From: Rikenella microfusus
GTDB lineage: Bacteria > Bacteroidota > Bacteroidia > Bacteroidales > VadinHA17
DNA: 39,068 bases
Reading direction: 5' to 3'
Assembly (NCBI GenBank): GCA_020722575.1
Contig: DYKN01000025.1
Span: 1-39,068 of the forward strand
The translations under genes and the position numbers were made by a program. Numbering within the stretch: the first letter of the stretch is position 1; every line of letters starts with the position of its first letter. Of the stretch, positions 28,269 through 36,328 are shown piece by piece. The notes under the pieces are model-generated. The model was not told where the DNA came from and did no database searches. It saw only the letters and a program-made list of their open reading frames with translations.

Positions 28269-28958
28269 TTATATATTAATTATTTCGTCTGAGAAAACTG
28301 AGCCATCTTCAAGTGTTATTACTCTGCGGGCCATTTTCATAACTCTGGGATCGTGTGTAGAGAAAATGAAGGTAATTTTTTCTTCCTGATTAAGTTTTTT
28401 CATAATTTCCAGGAGGTTGGTCGCAGCTTTTGAATCGAGATTGGCAGTTGGCTCATCTGCAAGCACGAATTTTGGTTTAGATGCAAGTGCTCTGGCCACT
28501 GCCACTCTTTGTTGTTGGCCTCCTGAGAGCCTTGAGGGGCGACTGTTTATTCTGTCTTCAAGCCCTATAGCTCTCAGAAGCTCCATAGTGCGCTCATTCC
28601 TGGCATCTTTTGGCCATTTCTGTAATGACATGATAAACTCGATATTCTCACCGGCAGTAAGTACTGGAATAAGGTTATAGGACTGAAATACAAAGCCAAT
28701 ATTTCTCAGCCGGAAATCAATAAGCTGTGAAGGTTTGAGCTTTGACAGGTTAACTCCGTTAATAATGATTTTGCCTGAGGTAGGCATATCGAGCCCTCCT
28801 ATTAGATTGAGCAGAGTTGTTTTTCCTGATCCTGATGGACCAACAATTGTTGTAAATTCACCTTCTTCAAAGTCGAGGGTGACATCCTTAACGGCGTGAA
28901 CCGGTACTTCTGACTTGTCGTATATTTTGTTTACTTTTATGAGCTCCAGGATTTTCAT
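28269..28958 (-). CDS. LolD/MacB-type ABC transporter ATPase
   Basis: 229 residues with Walker A GPSGSGKT (40-47), Q-loop FQSYNLIP, signature LSGGQQQRVAVARAL (144-158), Walker B FVLADEPTANLD and the H-loop STHDPRV. It is a stand-alone ATPase of the FtsE/LolD/MacB group. It sits 18 nt downstream of two FtsX-like permeases, giving a heterodimeric permease plus ATPase as in LolCDE. Confidence 0.95.
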   Translation of the reverse strand: MKILELIKVNKIYDKSEVPVHAVKDVTLDFEEGEFTTIVGPSGSGKTTLLNLIGGLDMPTSGKIIINGVNLSKLKPSQLIDFRLRNIGFVFQSYNLIPVLTAGENIEFIMSLQKWPKDARNERTMELLRAIGLEDRINSRPSRLSGGQQQRVAVARALASKPKFVLADEPTANLDSKAATNLLEIMKKLNQEEKITFIFSTHDPRVMKMARRVITLEDGSVFSDEIINI

Positions 28959-28976
28959 AGTATAGTCTGTTTTTTA

Positions 28977-30401
28977 TTATTCGGTTCTCAATGTTTCCAA
29001 TGGGTTAAGGCGTAACGCTTTGTGTGCCGGCCAGATTGAGGAGAGTATTGCAGTAAAGAAGACCATTAAGACAATAAAAATAAAAAACTCGAGAGTCACC
29101 CTGGGGTAAACCGAGGCTGCATATCCAATAGATTCAAATCCTTCTCCCCAGCCTGAAAAATGTATCCCTGTTTTAGAGAGGATTGATATCATGCCCCATC
29201 CTGCAAGCATTCCTGCAATTGCTCCCACAGACGTAAGAAAGGTTGTTTCAAGCATAATCATGCTGAATATTTTTTTACGATTCATCCCTATTGCCATAAG
29301 CATTCCCAGCTCTTTTGTCCTTTCCAGAATAGCCATAAGCATGGTATTAATTATTCCAAAGGCAAGAGCAAGCATTATAATTCCAATAAAGATAAAATAA
29401 TAGAATATCATGTAATCGTTCATCATAGCCGCGTCGGGGGCAAGGTCTTTCCAGGAACTAACGGTATTACCTGCCGAAACTTCTGAAAGTTTCTTTTTGG
29501 CCAGATCAGCCTTCTTTATATCGTCGAGGATTACAGCTATTTCATGTATAAGAGGATCAGTTGCACCATATAATGATGCAAGGTCTTCAATGTTGACAAA
29601 TGCAGTTGCCTGGTCATATCCGGTATTTGTTGTTTTATATATTCCGCAAACTCTGAATACTCCCTGTACAGGGTTCCCATTTATGTCGGAAAAAGTTATC
29701 TGAACTCTGCTTCTGATACGGTAATCTACAGCATTTTTCATGATTAGAGCTCCATATCTATCAATTTCGTGTGCAGACAATATTTCCCGGAGTCTTTTCT
29801 CGAATTCTTCCTGGATTCTAAATCTTGTATCCTTAATCTGGTTAAGTTTTGAAACAATATCACCAGGCACTTTATTATCCATTAAGAGATCTATTGACTT
29901 TTCTGTGACAACATATTGTTTAATTTTAAGGACTTCTGCAGTTTTATCACTGATAAGAATTGTGCCTTCAGGGCTGCTTCCGGGGTATTCACCACCTTCA
30001 TTTACAATTCTTGTATGAATTTCCGATACCTTTTTTTCCTTTTCAGGTTCAATACCGTACACAAACAGGCCTGTACTGCCCCATGGAGTTGTGGCTATAG
30101 CGGTAAGTTTTGTTCTTTTTACCCATGCACGCATTTCAGGGAGAGATTCGACTGCGGAAATGGTTTCAGATATGTTATTCAGAGTACTTGCCAGATCTTC
30201 GTTCTCAAGAAAGTGGGTATTATGTATCTGAATGTGTGATACTTCATTGTGTATGGCATCATACATTCTTTGTTCCACCCAGCCCTGCATAATGCCTATC
30301 AGGAGTATGCCGGCTAATATTCCGAGCGTAACGGAAGTTATTACAACCAAACTTCTTGTTTTGTTGCGCCACACATTCTTCCATGAAATTTTTGCGATCA
30401 T
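28977..30401 (-). CDS. FtsX/MacB-family ABC permease (second of two)
   Basis: 474 residues: WKNVWRNKTRS at the N-terminus, first membrane helix about 18-40, a large periplasmic domain, and three C-terminal helices (about 335-460) with ERTKELGMLMAIGMNRKKIF between them, as in LolC/LolE/MacB. A helical insert (about 163-215) lies in the periplasmic part after the LISD strand. It is a paralogue of the upstream permease (both have GI[ED]PEKEK near 116-125). These permeases use mechanotransmission to extract or push lipidated cargo. Confidence 0.93.
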   Translation of the reverse strand: MIAKISWKNVWRNKTRSLVVITSVTLGILAGILLIGIMQGWVEQRMYDAIHNEVSHIQIHNTHFLENEDLASTLNNISETISAVESLPEMRAWVKRTKLTAIATTPWGSTGLFVYGIEPEKEKKVSEIHTRIVNEGGEYPGSSPEGTILISDKTAEVLKIKQYVVTEKSIDLLMDNKVPGDIVSKLNQIKDTRFRIQEEFEKRLREILSAHEIDRYGALIMKNAVDYRIRSRVQITFSDINGNPVQGVFRVCGIYKTTNTGYDQATAFVNIEDLASLYGATDPLIHEIAVILDDIKKADLAKKKLSEVSAGNTVSSWKDLAPDAAMMNDYMIFYYFIFIGIIMLALAFGIINTMLMAILERTKELGMLMAIGMNRKKIFSMIMLETTFLTSVGAIAGMLAGWGMISILSKTGIHFSGWGEGFESIGYAASVYPRVTLEFFIFIVLMVFFTAILSSIWPAHKALRLNPLETLRTE

Positions 30402-30417
30402 ATTCTTTTAAAGTTAA

Positions 30418-31839
30418 TCAGCTCCTGAGGGCTTCAATTTCTTTCAATCTGGTTATTTTTCTGAGAGGGTATAGTGTAGCAAGAAAGATCATAAAGGCAA
30501 CTATCAATGCTTGCAAGAAATAATATGGGCCAAACCATGCAGTTGGCATAATGGGGTCCCAACCGAAATCTTCCATCATTTTCCCAAGGTTACCTTTAAG
30601 AACTATAGGTGAGTTATGGAAGTAAATTATTATTGGGGCAGCAGCGGCGAGTCCTGTTGCAAGTCCGATAATACCGAGCAACATCATTTCCAGGCTTATT
30701 ATGCTTTTAAGTTTGTATTTCTGCATTCCGATAGAAATAAGTACACCGAATTCCCTCCTTCTTTCTGCCACCATCATAAGAACTGTTCCGAAGATGCCAA
30801 AGAAAATGATAAAATAAAGAACTCCGAGCATAACCATTCCACTCTGGCTATCGCCCTGAATCTGCTGGTAAAGGACAGGATTAAGTTCAAACCATGTCCT
30901 TGTTACTATATTGGTTTCCTTCAATAGCGAGTTTAAGTCTTTGCAGGTGGTATTAATAATACCTGCTGATTTGCTGGTGAGGTTGATTGAGAGTGATGTT
31001 ATTTTACCGGGGCAGTCAAGAAACATTTGAGCTGCTGGTATAGTCATCAAAATAAGTTTATTGTCAATTTCAGGTGAAGGCATTTTGACTATACCTCTTA
31101 CCGGGAACAGGCCAGCTGCGGAAGCTCCATGATAACCCTGTCCAATAAGAATAATTGTATCTCCAATTTCTGCCCGGAGAAATGAAGCAAGGCGATCAGA
31201 TATCAGAACGCCATCATCATCCTTCCTGAGAAAACCTGTTTTTACTTCGCAGAAACGCATAATTTCAGTAATGAATTTTTCAGCTTCTTTGCGGGAAAGG
31301 CCGGTTTCAAGCTCAATTCTTGCACGGGAAGAATATGCCCTGCCTTTATTTTCCGAAATTTTTTGCAGAACGGTTTCAGGAAAAATATTACTTTCTTTCA
31401 TTTTTTTTATGGCTTCTTCAGTAATTCTATATCTGACAAGGCGGTTTTCAGGGTTTGAGAATCCTTTTTCTTTTTCGGGATCGATGCCCAGGATTGCAAC
31501 TCCCTTTGTTTGAGGACCATTTGAGGCAAGAGCAAATGATTCAAGATGTGGAGCTACCGATACAACATTTCTGGAGCTTCGTATCAGTTTTTCAATATTA
31601 TCATTGTAATCAAATGAATTTTCAATCTGCGGATCATGTAGATAATCTGCATGTTGTATCTGCAGGTGCCCTGAGTAGGATTCAATTACCGCAGAGATCA
31701 TCTGATCATAAGTACCCAGCTGGTATGAACGCATGAATGCAGCAAAAAAAACAGCAAAGAAAATTGACGCTGCTGTAATCATAGTTCTGCGTTTGTTTCG
31801 CCAGAGATTCCTCCATGCTATTTTGATATTATCTTTCAT
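30418..31839 (-). CDS. FtsX/MacB-family ABC permease (first of two)
   Basis: 473 residues with AWRNLWRNKRRTM at the N-terminus, first helix about 19-38, a periplasmic domain (about 45-325) and three C-terminal helices with AERRREFGVLISIGMQKYKL in the cytoplasmic loop. A helical insert (about 137-200) precedes the LISDRLASFLRAEIGD strand, unlike the partner permease where it follows it. The gene is 16 nt upstream of the second permease and 50 nt after the LolA-like gene. It should form a heterodimer with its partner. Confidence 0.93.
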   Translation of the reverse strand: MKDNIKIAWRNLWRNKRRTMITAASIFFAVFFAAFMRSYQLGTYDQMISAVIESYSGHLQIQHADYLHDPQIENSFDYNDNIEKLIRSSRNVVSVAPHLESFALASNGPQTKGVAILGIDPEKEKGFSNPENRLVRYRITEEAIKKMKESNIFPETVLQKISENKGRAYSSRARIELETGLSRKEAEKFITEIMRFCEVKTGFLRKDDDGVLISDRLASFLRAEIGDTIILIGQGYHGASAAGLFPVRGIVKMPSPEIDNKLILMTIPAAQMFLDCPGKITSLSINLTSKSAGIINTTCKDLNSLLKETNIVTRTWFELNPVLYQQIQGDSQSGMVMLGVLYFIIFFGIFGTVLMMVAERRREFGVLISIGMQKYKLKSIISLEMMLLGIIGLATGLAAAAPIIIYFHNSPIVLKGNLGKMMEDFGWDPIMPTAWFGPYYFLQALIVAFMIFLATLYPLRKITRLKEIEALRS

Positions 31840-31889
31840 GTTGTCCCTGTCCTCTTTAAGTCAAATATTTTCATATTTGAATTAAACAA

Positions 31890-32648
31890 TTATCTAACGG
31901 TTCTCATATTCTGCTGTGAGAAAAAAATCTCATCAACCGGAATATTGAATTTAATTTCCTTGATCAAAATGATAGTTTTTTTCCCTGGTTCTTCTGCTGG
32001 AACCAGTTCAATTCTGGTCGGGATATTTCTGCCATCCATCAGTTTAATTTCTGATCCGGTTTCGGTTCTGACCAGAACGCCATCTTCATCATAAAGTTCT
32101 GCTTTCAAAAACAGGAAATCTTTTTTATCAATCCATCTTATCTGATAACCCCATATTACTGATGAACTTTCTCTGGCAGTCATTTTAATTTTATAGCATT
32201 CGCGTCCATTAATTATTTCTTCACCTGCGAACTCATGAATATAGTCGTTTACTATTGATGATTCTCTCAGGATATCATCGTTTGTATAGTCAGAACCCAT
32301 CCACCCCTGCGACATCATTGAAGGAGGAAGTTTGATCAGACGGTTTATTGAAGGATTCCAGTTCCACATTTCATTTCCTCTTTTAAGGAATGATTGTCCT
32401 GCATCGCGCGCCGGCGCGGTAATCAGAGTAAGGGCATAGTCACGTCCGAGAGTCCATGATTTAAACTCAATAGTCCTCTGCCACGAAGGTCTTACAATAG
32501 TCATGGTCATGACTGAATATCCCGATTTTTCTCCATTGAATTTTTCGTCAGCTTTTCGAATAATCTCTGCTGCTGATAAATTTTGCCCCGTGCCTGGTTG
32601 CAGATTGAAAAATAGGATTAATAATGTAGCCGTCAATAATTTCATCAT
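31890..32648 (-). CDS. LolA-like outer-membrane lipoprotein-sorting family protein
   Basis: 252 residues with a signal peptide (about 1-22, ending GTGQ) and a single beta-sheet-type domain with SYTNDDILRESSIVNDY-like and MWNWNPSINRLIKLPPSM elements, typical of the outer membrane lipoprotein-sorting (LolA-like, PF17131) family. Such proteins hold lipid or lipoprotein acyl chains in a half-barrel while crossing the periplasm. Position before two Lol-type permeases and an ATPase fits an acceptor or shuttle role. The ATG at 32648 lies 2 nt after the tetR stop. Confidence 0.85.
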   Translation of the reverse strand: MMKLLTATLLILFFNLQPGTGQNLSAAEIIRKADEKFNGEKSGYSVMTMTIVRPSWQRTIEFKSWTLGRDYALTLITAPARDAGQSFLKRGNEMWNWNPSINRLIKLPPSMMSQGWMGSDYTNDDILRESSIVNDYIHEFAGEEIINGRECYKIKMTARESSSVIWGYQIRWIDKKDFLFLKAELYDEDGVLVRTETGSEIKLMDGRNIPTRIELVPAEEPGKKTIILIKEIKFNIPVDEIFFSQQNMRTVR

Positions 32649-32650
32649 TT

Positions 32651-33292
32651 TTACTTATATTTTTCTATAATAAGATCTACTATCTTTTCAAAATCAAATA
32701 TTGAGGTCTTTTCATCGCTGAATAAATATGTAATTGTAAGCCCTTTCAATGCAATGGCAAATAAAATCAGTTCTGAAAGAGGGTCATAGCCGTCAGCACT
32801 TTTTTCAGTCTTCTTTCTGAAATAGTCGCTGAGTACATTTAAAACATAATTTTCAAGATTTTGTATAACATCAGGTTCGCCAGAATTTATGTCGGGAGGT
32901 GTTACTGAATGGTTAATAAATTCTTCCCTGACCTCCTTTTGCATCAATAGCTGAAAAAAGAGTTGCCAGAAGGTTCTTTTTTCCTTCAGTATTCTGAAAA
33001 CCTGTCTGATAAAATATTCAAACTCATCTTCGGTTAAATAACCATCGCGATTAATGTCGAAATACTGATAAACTTCTGTTAACGATCTGTTTATTATTTC
33101 TTTCAATAATTCTTCCTTGCTTGCGAAATAATTATAAATCAATCCTTTTGATACCCCACAATGCTTCGCTATCTGATCTATCCTGGTAGCCTGGAAGCCA
33201 TTTTCAGCAAATAACCTGAGAGCATGATCCATGATAAGATTCCTTTTCTTTTCTTTTATTTCTTCAAGTTGTTTTGATGATTTTGGCGACAT
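32651..33292 (-). CDS. TetR-family regulator with an EF-hand calcium loop
   Basis: 213 residues. The N-terminal DNA-binding domain holds a TetR helix-turn-helix (about 38-57, IDQIAKHCGVSKGLIYNYF). The ligand domain contains DINRDGYLTEDE at 79-90, a canonical EF-hand loop with D1, N3, D5, G6, T9 and E12, flanked by helices SLTEVYQYF and FEYFIRQVF, where ordinary TetR proteins have a plain helix junction. Calcium binding is inferred from the motif. The gene opens a seven-gene export operon (LolA-like, two permeases, ATPase, barrel, methyltransferase) and has a palindromic operator over its own promoter, so it probably represses itself and the operon. ATG at 33292. Confidence 0.93.
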   Translation of the reverse strand: MSPKSSKQLEEIKEKKRNLIMDHALRLFAENGFQATRIDQIAKHCGVSKGLIYNYFASKEELLKEIINRSLTEVYQYFDINRDGYLTEDEFEYFIRQVFRILKEKRTFWQLFFQLLMQKEVREEFINHSVTPPDINSGEPDVIQNLENYVLNVLSDYFRKKTEKSADGYDPLSELILFAIALKGLTITYLFSDEKTSIFDFEKIVDLIIEKYK

Positions 33293-33313
33293 ATATAATT
33301 TTTTATTAACTTA

Positions 33314-33331
33314 TGACTGAATAGTCAGTCA
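33314..33331. promoter_or_regulatory. TetR operator palindrome
   Basis: TGACTGACTATTCAGTCA on the minus strand: 8 of 9 base pairs are symmetric over 18 bp. It begins at the last base of the -7 box and covers the expected transcription start, 22 bp upstream of the tetR ATG. Size and place are typical of an autoregulated TetR repressor site. Confidence 0.8.
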
Positions 33332-33360
33332 AAAATATGAATTAATTTTTATAATTCAAA
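33330..33360 (-). promoter_or_regulatory. Bacteroidota-type promoter of the tetR export operon
   Basis: The minus strand has TTTG (33360-33357), a 19-bp spacer, and TATTTTTG (33337-33330), matching both the -33 (TTTG) and -7 (TAnnTTTG) elements with the right spacing. It is the best promoter match in the window. The operator overlaps its downstream edge. Confidence 0.75.
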
Positions 33361-33691
33361 TTTTTTTTATTAGCAAAATACAACCTTCCGGAACTTTTTT
33401 CAGAGATAATGTTTTGGGCAGTTAAATAGCCGATTATCAGTATTGAAAATTTAAAGTTTTAAGGAAAAAGTAAAATCTTATTTGTTAAAATAAGGTTTTC
33501 TGGTTGGAAAGAGTGTGAATTTCAGGACTTAGTTATTTTAAAAGGATTGATGTTATTCTGATAGCGAGGAATTCTTCAGAGTGTTGTGATAAAAAAATGA
33601 TATTACTGATATAGGATTTTATTCCTGATTTTGTTCTAAGTAAATTATGCTCATAAAATCGGTAGTATTCAGGAAAATTAGATGAATATAT
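33338..33691. other. Intergenic stretch without a recognisable gene
   Basis: This AT-rich gap lies between yhaN-like and tetR genes. I see no open frame with coding character. It holds the -33 element of the tetR promoter at one end and a 12-bp-stem hairpin at 33472-33499. Nothing else could be supported. Confidence 0.6.
33472..33499 (-). terminator. Hairpin downstream of the yhaO-yhaN pair
   Basis: AAAATCTTATTT and AAATAAGGTTTT form a 12-bp stem with one G-T type mismatch around a 4-nt loop. Read on the minus strand, the stem is followed by a T-rich run (ATTTTACTTTTTCC). It is about 190 nt after the yhaN stop and upstream of the tetR promoter, so it could insulate the two operons. The AT-rich stem makes it only a moderate terminator candidate. 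Confidence 0.45.
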
Positions 33692-36328
33692 TTATTGTAC
33701 AAAAAGTGTTGAGTTTGACAGATCGATTTCTTTATAATCAGTCGTTTGATATTTATGGAATATATTTCTGATATGGTCATCCATTGTTAAATATATAACC
33801 TGCCAACCGGAACGTGAAAGTTCACACATTGTTTTAACCAGCATTTCTCTTTTTTCATAATCAGAATGTTGAAAAGCATCATCGAGTATAAGAAAGGCGG
33901 TTTCTTTTTTCAGAATTTTTTTCAGGAACCCTGTTCTGAGGGCTATCATCACCTGTTCCATTGCACCGGTGCTGAGATCCTTCAGATAAAAATCATTGTA
34001 TTCGTCTGAAACAATAATTCCCGTGTCATCGAATGAAAGCCTTTGATATCTTCCGGTTAATTCGTAAAGAGCAGAAGAAACATCTCTGGAATTAAGAATA
34101 TCTTTCAGCTTTTCATCTTCTTCCTGCTGAAGTTCCTGGATAGTGTCGTAAAGTAATTTGCCTGCAATAATTCCGGCTTTAATATCCTCAAGCTCTTTCT
34201 CAGAGGTCTCTTTAAAGCGGTAAAGTCTGTCAATTAAATCATTCCAACCTGTAACGGCATCAGCTCCTGTTAATGAGATCAGTTTTGTTTTAAGGATAGT
34301 CAGATTCTCATCGGCTTTTTTAATTTCTTCATTTAACAATTGAATTTCGTTGTCAATTCTGTCGAGTTCTGACTGACTGAATTCAATACCCGGATCTGTT
34401 GTAAGGTATTCAGATTCCTGAATTCCAAGGCCTGTCAGTTCGCCTTTTCTGCTTTCAACCTTCTGTATTAAATCATTACGATAGCTTTTAATTTCAAGAA
34501 GTTTTATTGACCAATCATTTTCAGATATTTCTTGATCAGTTAATTTTTTAAACAGAGTGAAGATCTCATTTTTAATTTCTTCCTTGATATCCTCTAAATG
34601 TTTGAGTTCGATTTTTTTTGAATTTACCTGTTTTTCTATTTCTTTAAGCTTAGCAAGTTCGGTTTTAACCTCTTCAAATACGGTTTTTTCGAATTGTATT
34701 TCTGGGTCCTTCCTTTCGAACTCACTTTCATCAGTCTCAAGAGTTGCAAGCTGTTCTTTTAGTTGCTGGATCTCATCAGATTTTAATTTTCTTTTCTTTT
34801 TTATCTCTGAAACAATTTGTTTCCATTCGTTTTCTTCATAATTTTTATCAATGAATAGTTGTTTTAAAGAGGCCTTTATAGACCGTTTTAAAGATTCAAG
34901 TTCTGTTCTCACCCTGGTAATTTCTTCGTGCTGTGAATTAAGTTTGTGATGGAATTTTTCCTGTTCATTAAGAATGTTTTCTAACTGTGTTATGTTTTTA
35001 AGTTCTTCGCCAAAGCGTTCCTTAAATTCTTTTTGTATTTCTTCAAGTTCATGTGAAAATTTAAAGGTCGATATGAGTTTTATGCTTTTGAAATAAAAAT
35101 ATACTGCAAGCGCGCTACCTGTAAGTAAAACTAATATTCCGGGGATTTTCTGATTCATCAGAATCAGAGAAATTCCGGATATGAATAAGATTATAGCAGA
35201 CGGTATCAGAAATACAGGTGGTTTTTTAAATGTTTCTGATGTCAATAAAAATTTCTGATAATTTTCCACGGCTGCTTTCAACCATTCATAGTCTTTTGAT
35301 TTATTACCGGCTTCATCGGCTAATTTATTGCGGTTTTCAAGCTCATCTTTTTTTTCTGAATATGTGGAGATATAGTTTTCCAATCTTTGTATTTCTTCTT
35401 CGGGGAAAAAATTTAATTCTTCTTTGATTGACCTGATTTTTTCTGCAATGGAAAAAGCTTTAAATCTTTTAGCTTTTAGTATTTGCGTTTTTCTCGCCTC
35501 CAGATCCGGTATATTTTTTATATGTTCAGAGAGCCTGTCAATTTCCTTTTTTAATGATTCAATACTGATTTTATATTTTTCATTTTTTGTAATTAGTTCA
35601 TCAATTTTTTTTATTATTTCTTCAGGAAATTTTGCAAGAGTTCCTGTCATGATTTCAATCTCACCAGCCAACCTGAAAGCTTTATACTTTCTTGCTTTAA
35701 GCAATGCTTCCTTATTCTTGATAAGTTGTTCAACAATAAGTTTCAGGTCTTTAATCTTCCAATGACTGTCCTCGGTATTGAGTTGAGAAATCGTTTCATT
35801 GATTTTGGCAAGCTCTTCCTGTTTAGTATAATAATCTCTGGCCCCTCTACGGTCGACAGTAATTTCTGGCTCAATGACTGCCTGTTTTATTGTTGCTGAT
35901 ATTCCATTACTTATTGCATCAAGTGTTCTCCGTGAAGAAATCAGATCTCTAATAGCTTCTATTGTGATACCCTCCTCATTGTTTACAATACCTGTTTCAC
36001 CTTCTTTAACAATGAGGAGGTTTAAAAGTGAAAGTGGTAGTCCGCGATCATCTTTTTCGAAATAGTTTTCCAGCTTTAATCCCTTATCAGGTTTAAAATA
36101 CACAGGCTTTTCTTCAAGGCCGTTTATTGTTATTCTGCCTGTACCAGTTCCACGAAGATAACCCCATGGCTTTCTGTTTTTAAAAAGACATCGGATAATA
36201 AATTCAACCAGAAACGATTTACCTGCTTCATTTTTTCCATAGATGAGGTTAAGGTTTGCAGGGTCGAGATTAAATTTACTTAACGGCCCGCAATTTTCTG
36301 CTGATATATTTTTGATTCTAATTGTCAT
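33692..36328 (-). CDS. YhaN/SbcC-like ATPase with coiled-coil arms and membrane hairpin
   Basis: 878 residues of the SMC/Rad50-like AAA class. N-terminal Walker A is GKNEAGKS (31-38). The C-terminal lobe has the ABC signature DLSTGAMEQVMIALR (about 785-799) and Walker B AFLILDDAFQHSD. Long coiled coils run between, interrupted by two hydrophobic helices (about 372-391 and 395-413) that resemble the membrane hairpin of Bacillus YhaN. The arms are built of internal repeats (see findings). It overlaps the upstream nuclease gene by 4 nt (ATGA), so the two act as an SbcCD-like pair, probably in double-strand end processing, perhaps at the membrane. Confidence 0.92.
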   Translation of the reverse strand: MTIRIKNISAENCGPLSKFNLDPANLNLIYGKNEAGKSFLVEFIIRCLFKNRKPWGYLRGTGTGRITINGLEEKPVYFKPDKGLKLENYFEKDDRGLPLSLLNLLIVKEGETGIVNNEEGITIEAIRDLISSRRTLDAISNGISATIKQAVIEPEITVDRRGARDYYTKQEELAKINETISQLNTEDSHWKIKDLKLIVEQLIKNKEALLKARKYKAFRLAGEIEIMTGTLAKFPEEIIKKIDELITKNEKYKISIESLKKEIDRLSEHIKNIPDLEARKTQILKAKRFKAFSIAEKIRSIKEELNFFPEEEIQRLENYISTYSEKKDELENRNKLADEAGNKSKDYEWLKAAVENYQKFLLTSETFKKPPVFLIPSAIILFISGISLILMNQKIPGILVLLTGSALAVYFYFKSIKLISTFKFSHELEEIQKEFKERFGEELKNITQLENILNEQEKFHHKLNSQHEEITRVRTELESLKRSIKASLKQLFIDKNYEENEWKQIVSEIKKKRKLKSDEIQQLKEQLATLETDESEFERKDPEIQFEKTVFEEVKTELAKLKEIEKQVNSKKIELKHLEDIKEEIKNEIFTLFKKLTDQEISENDWSIKLLEIKSYRNDLIQKVESRKGELTGLGIQESEYLTTDPGIEFSQSELDRIDNEIQLLNEEIKKADENLTILKTKLISLTGADAVTGWNDLIDRLYRFKETSEKELEDIKAGIIAGKLLYDTIQELQQEEDEKLKDILNSRDVSSALYELTGRYQRLSFDDTGIIVSDEYNDFYLKDLSTGAMEQVMIALRTGFLKKILKKETAFLILDDAFQHSDYEKREMLVKTMCELSRSGWQVIYLTMDDHIRNIFHKYQTTDYKEIDLSNSTLFVQ

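Noticed and set aside
32508..32518. TGACTGAATAT half-site similar to the TetR operator
   Set aside because: Only one arm is present and it lies inside the LolA-like coding sequence, so chance is likely.
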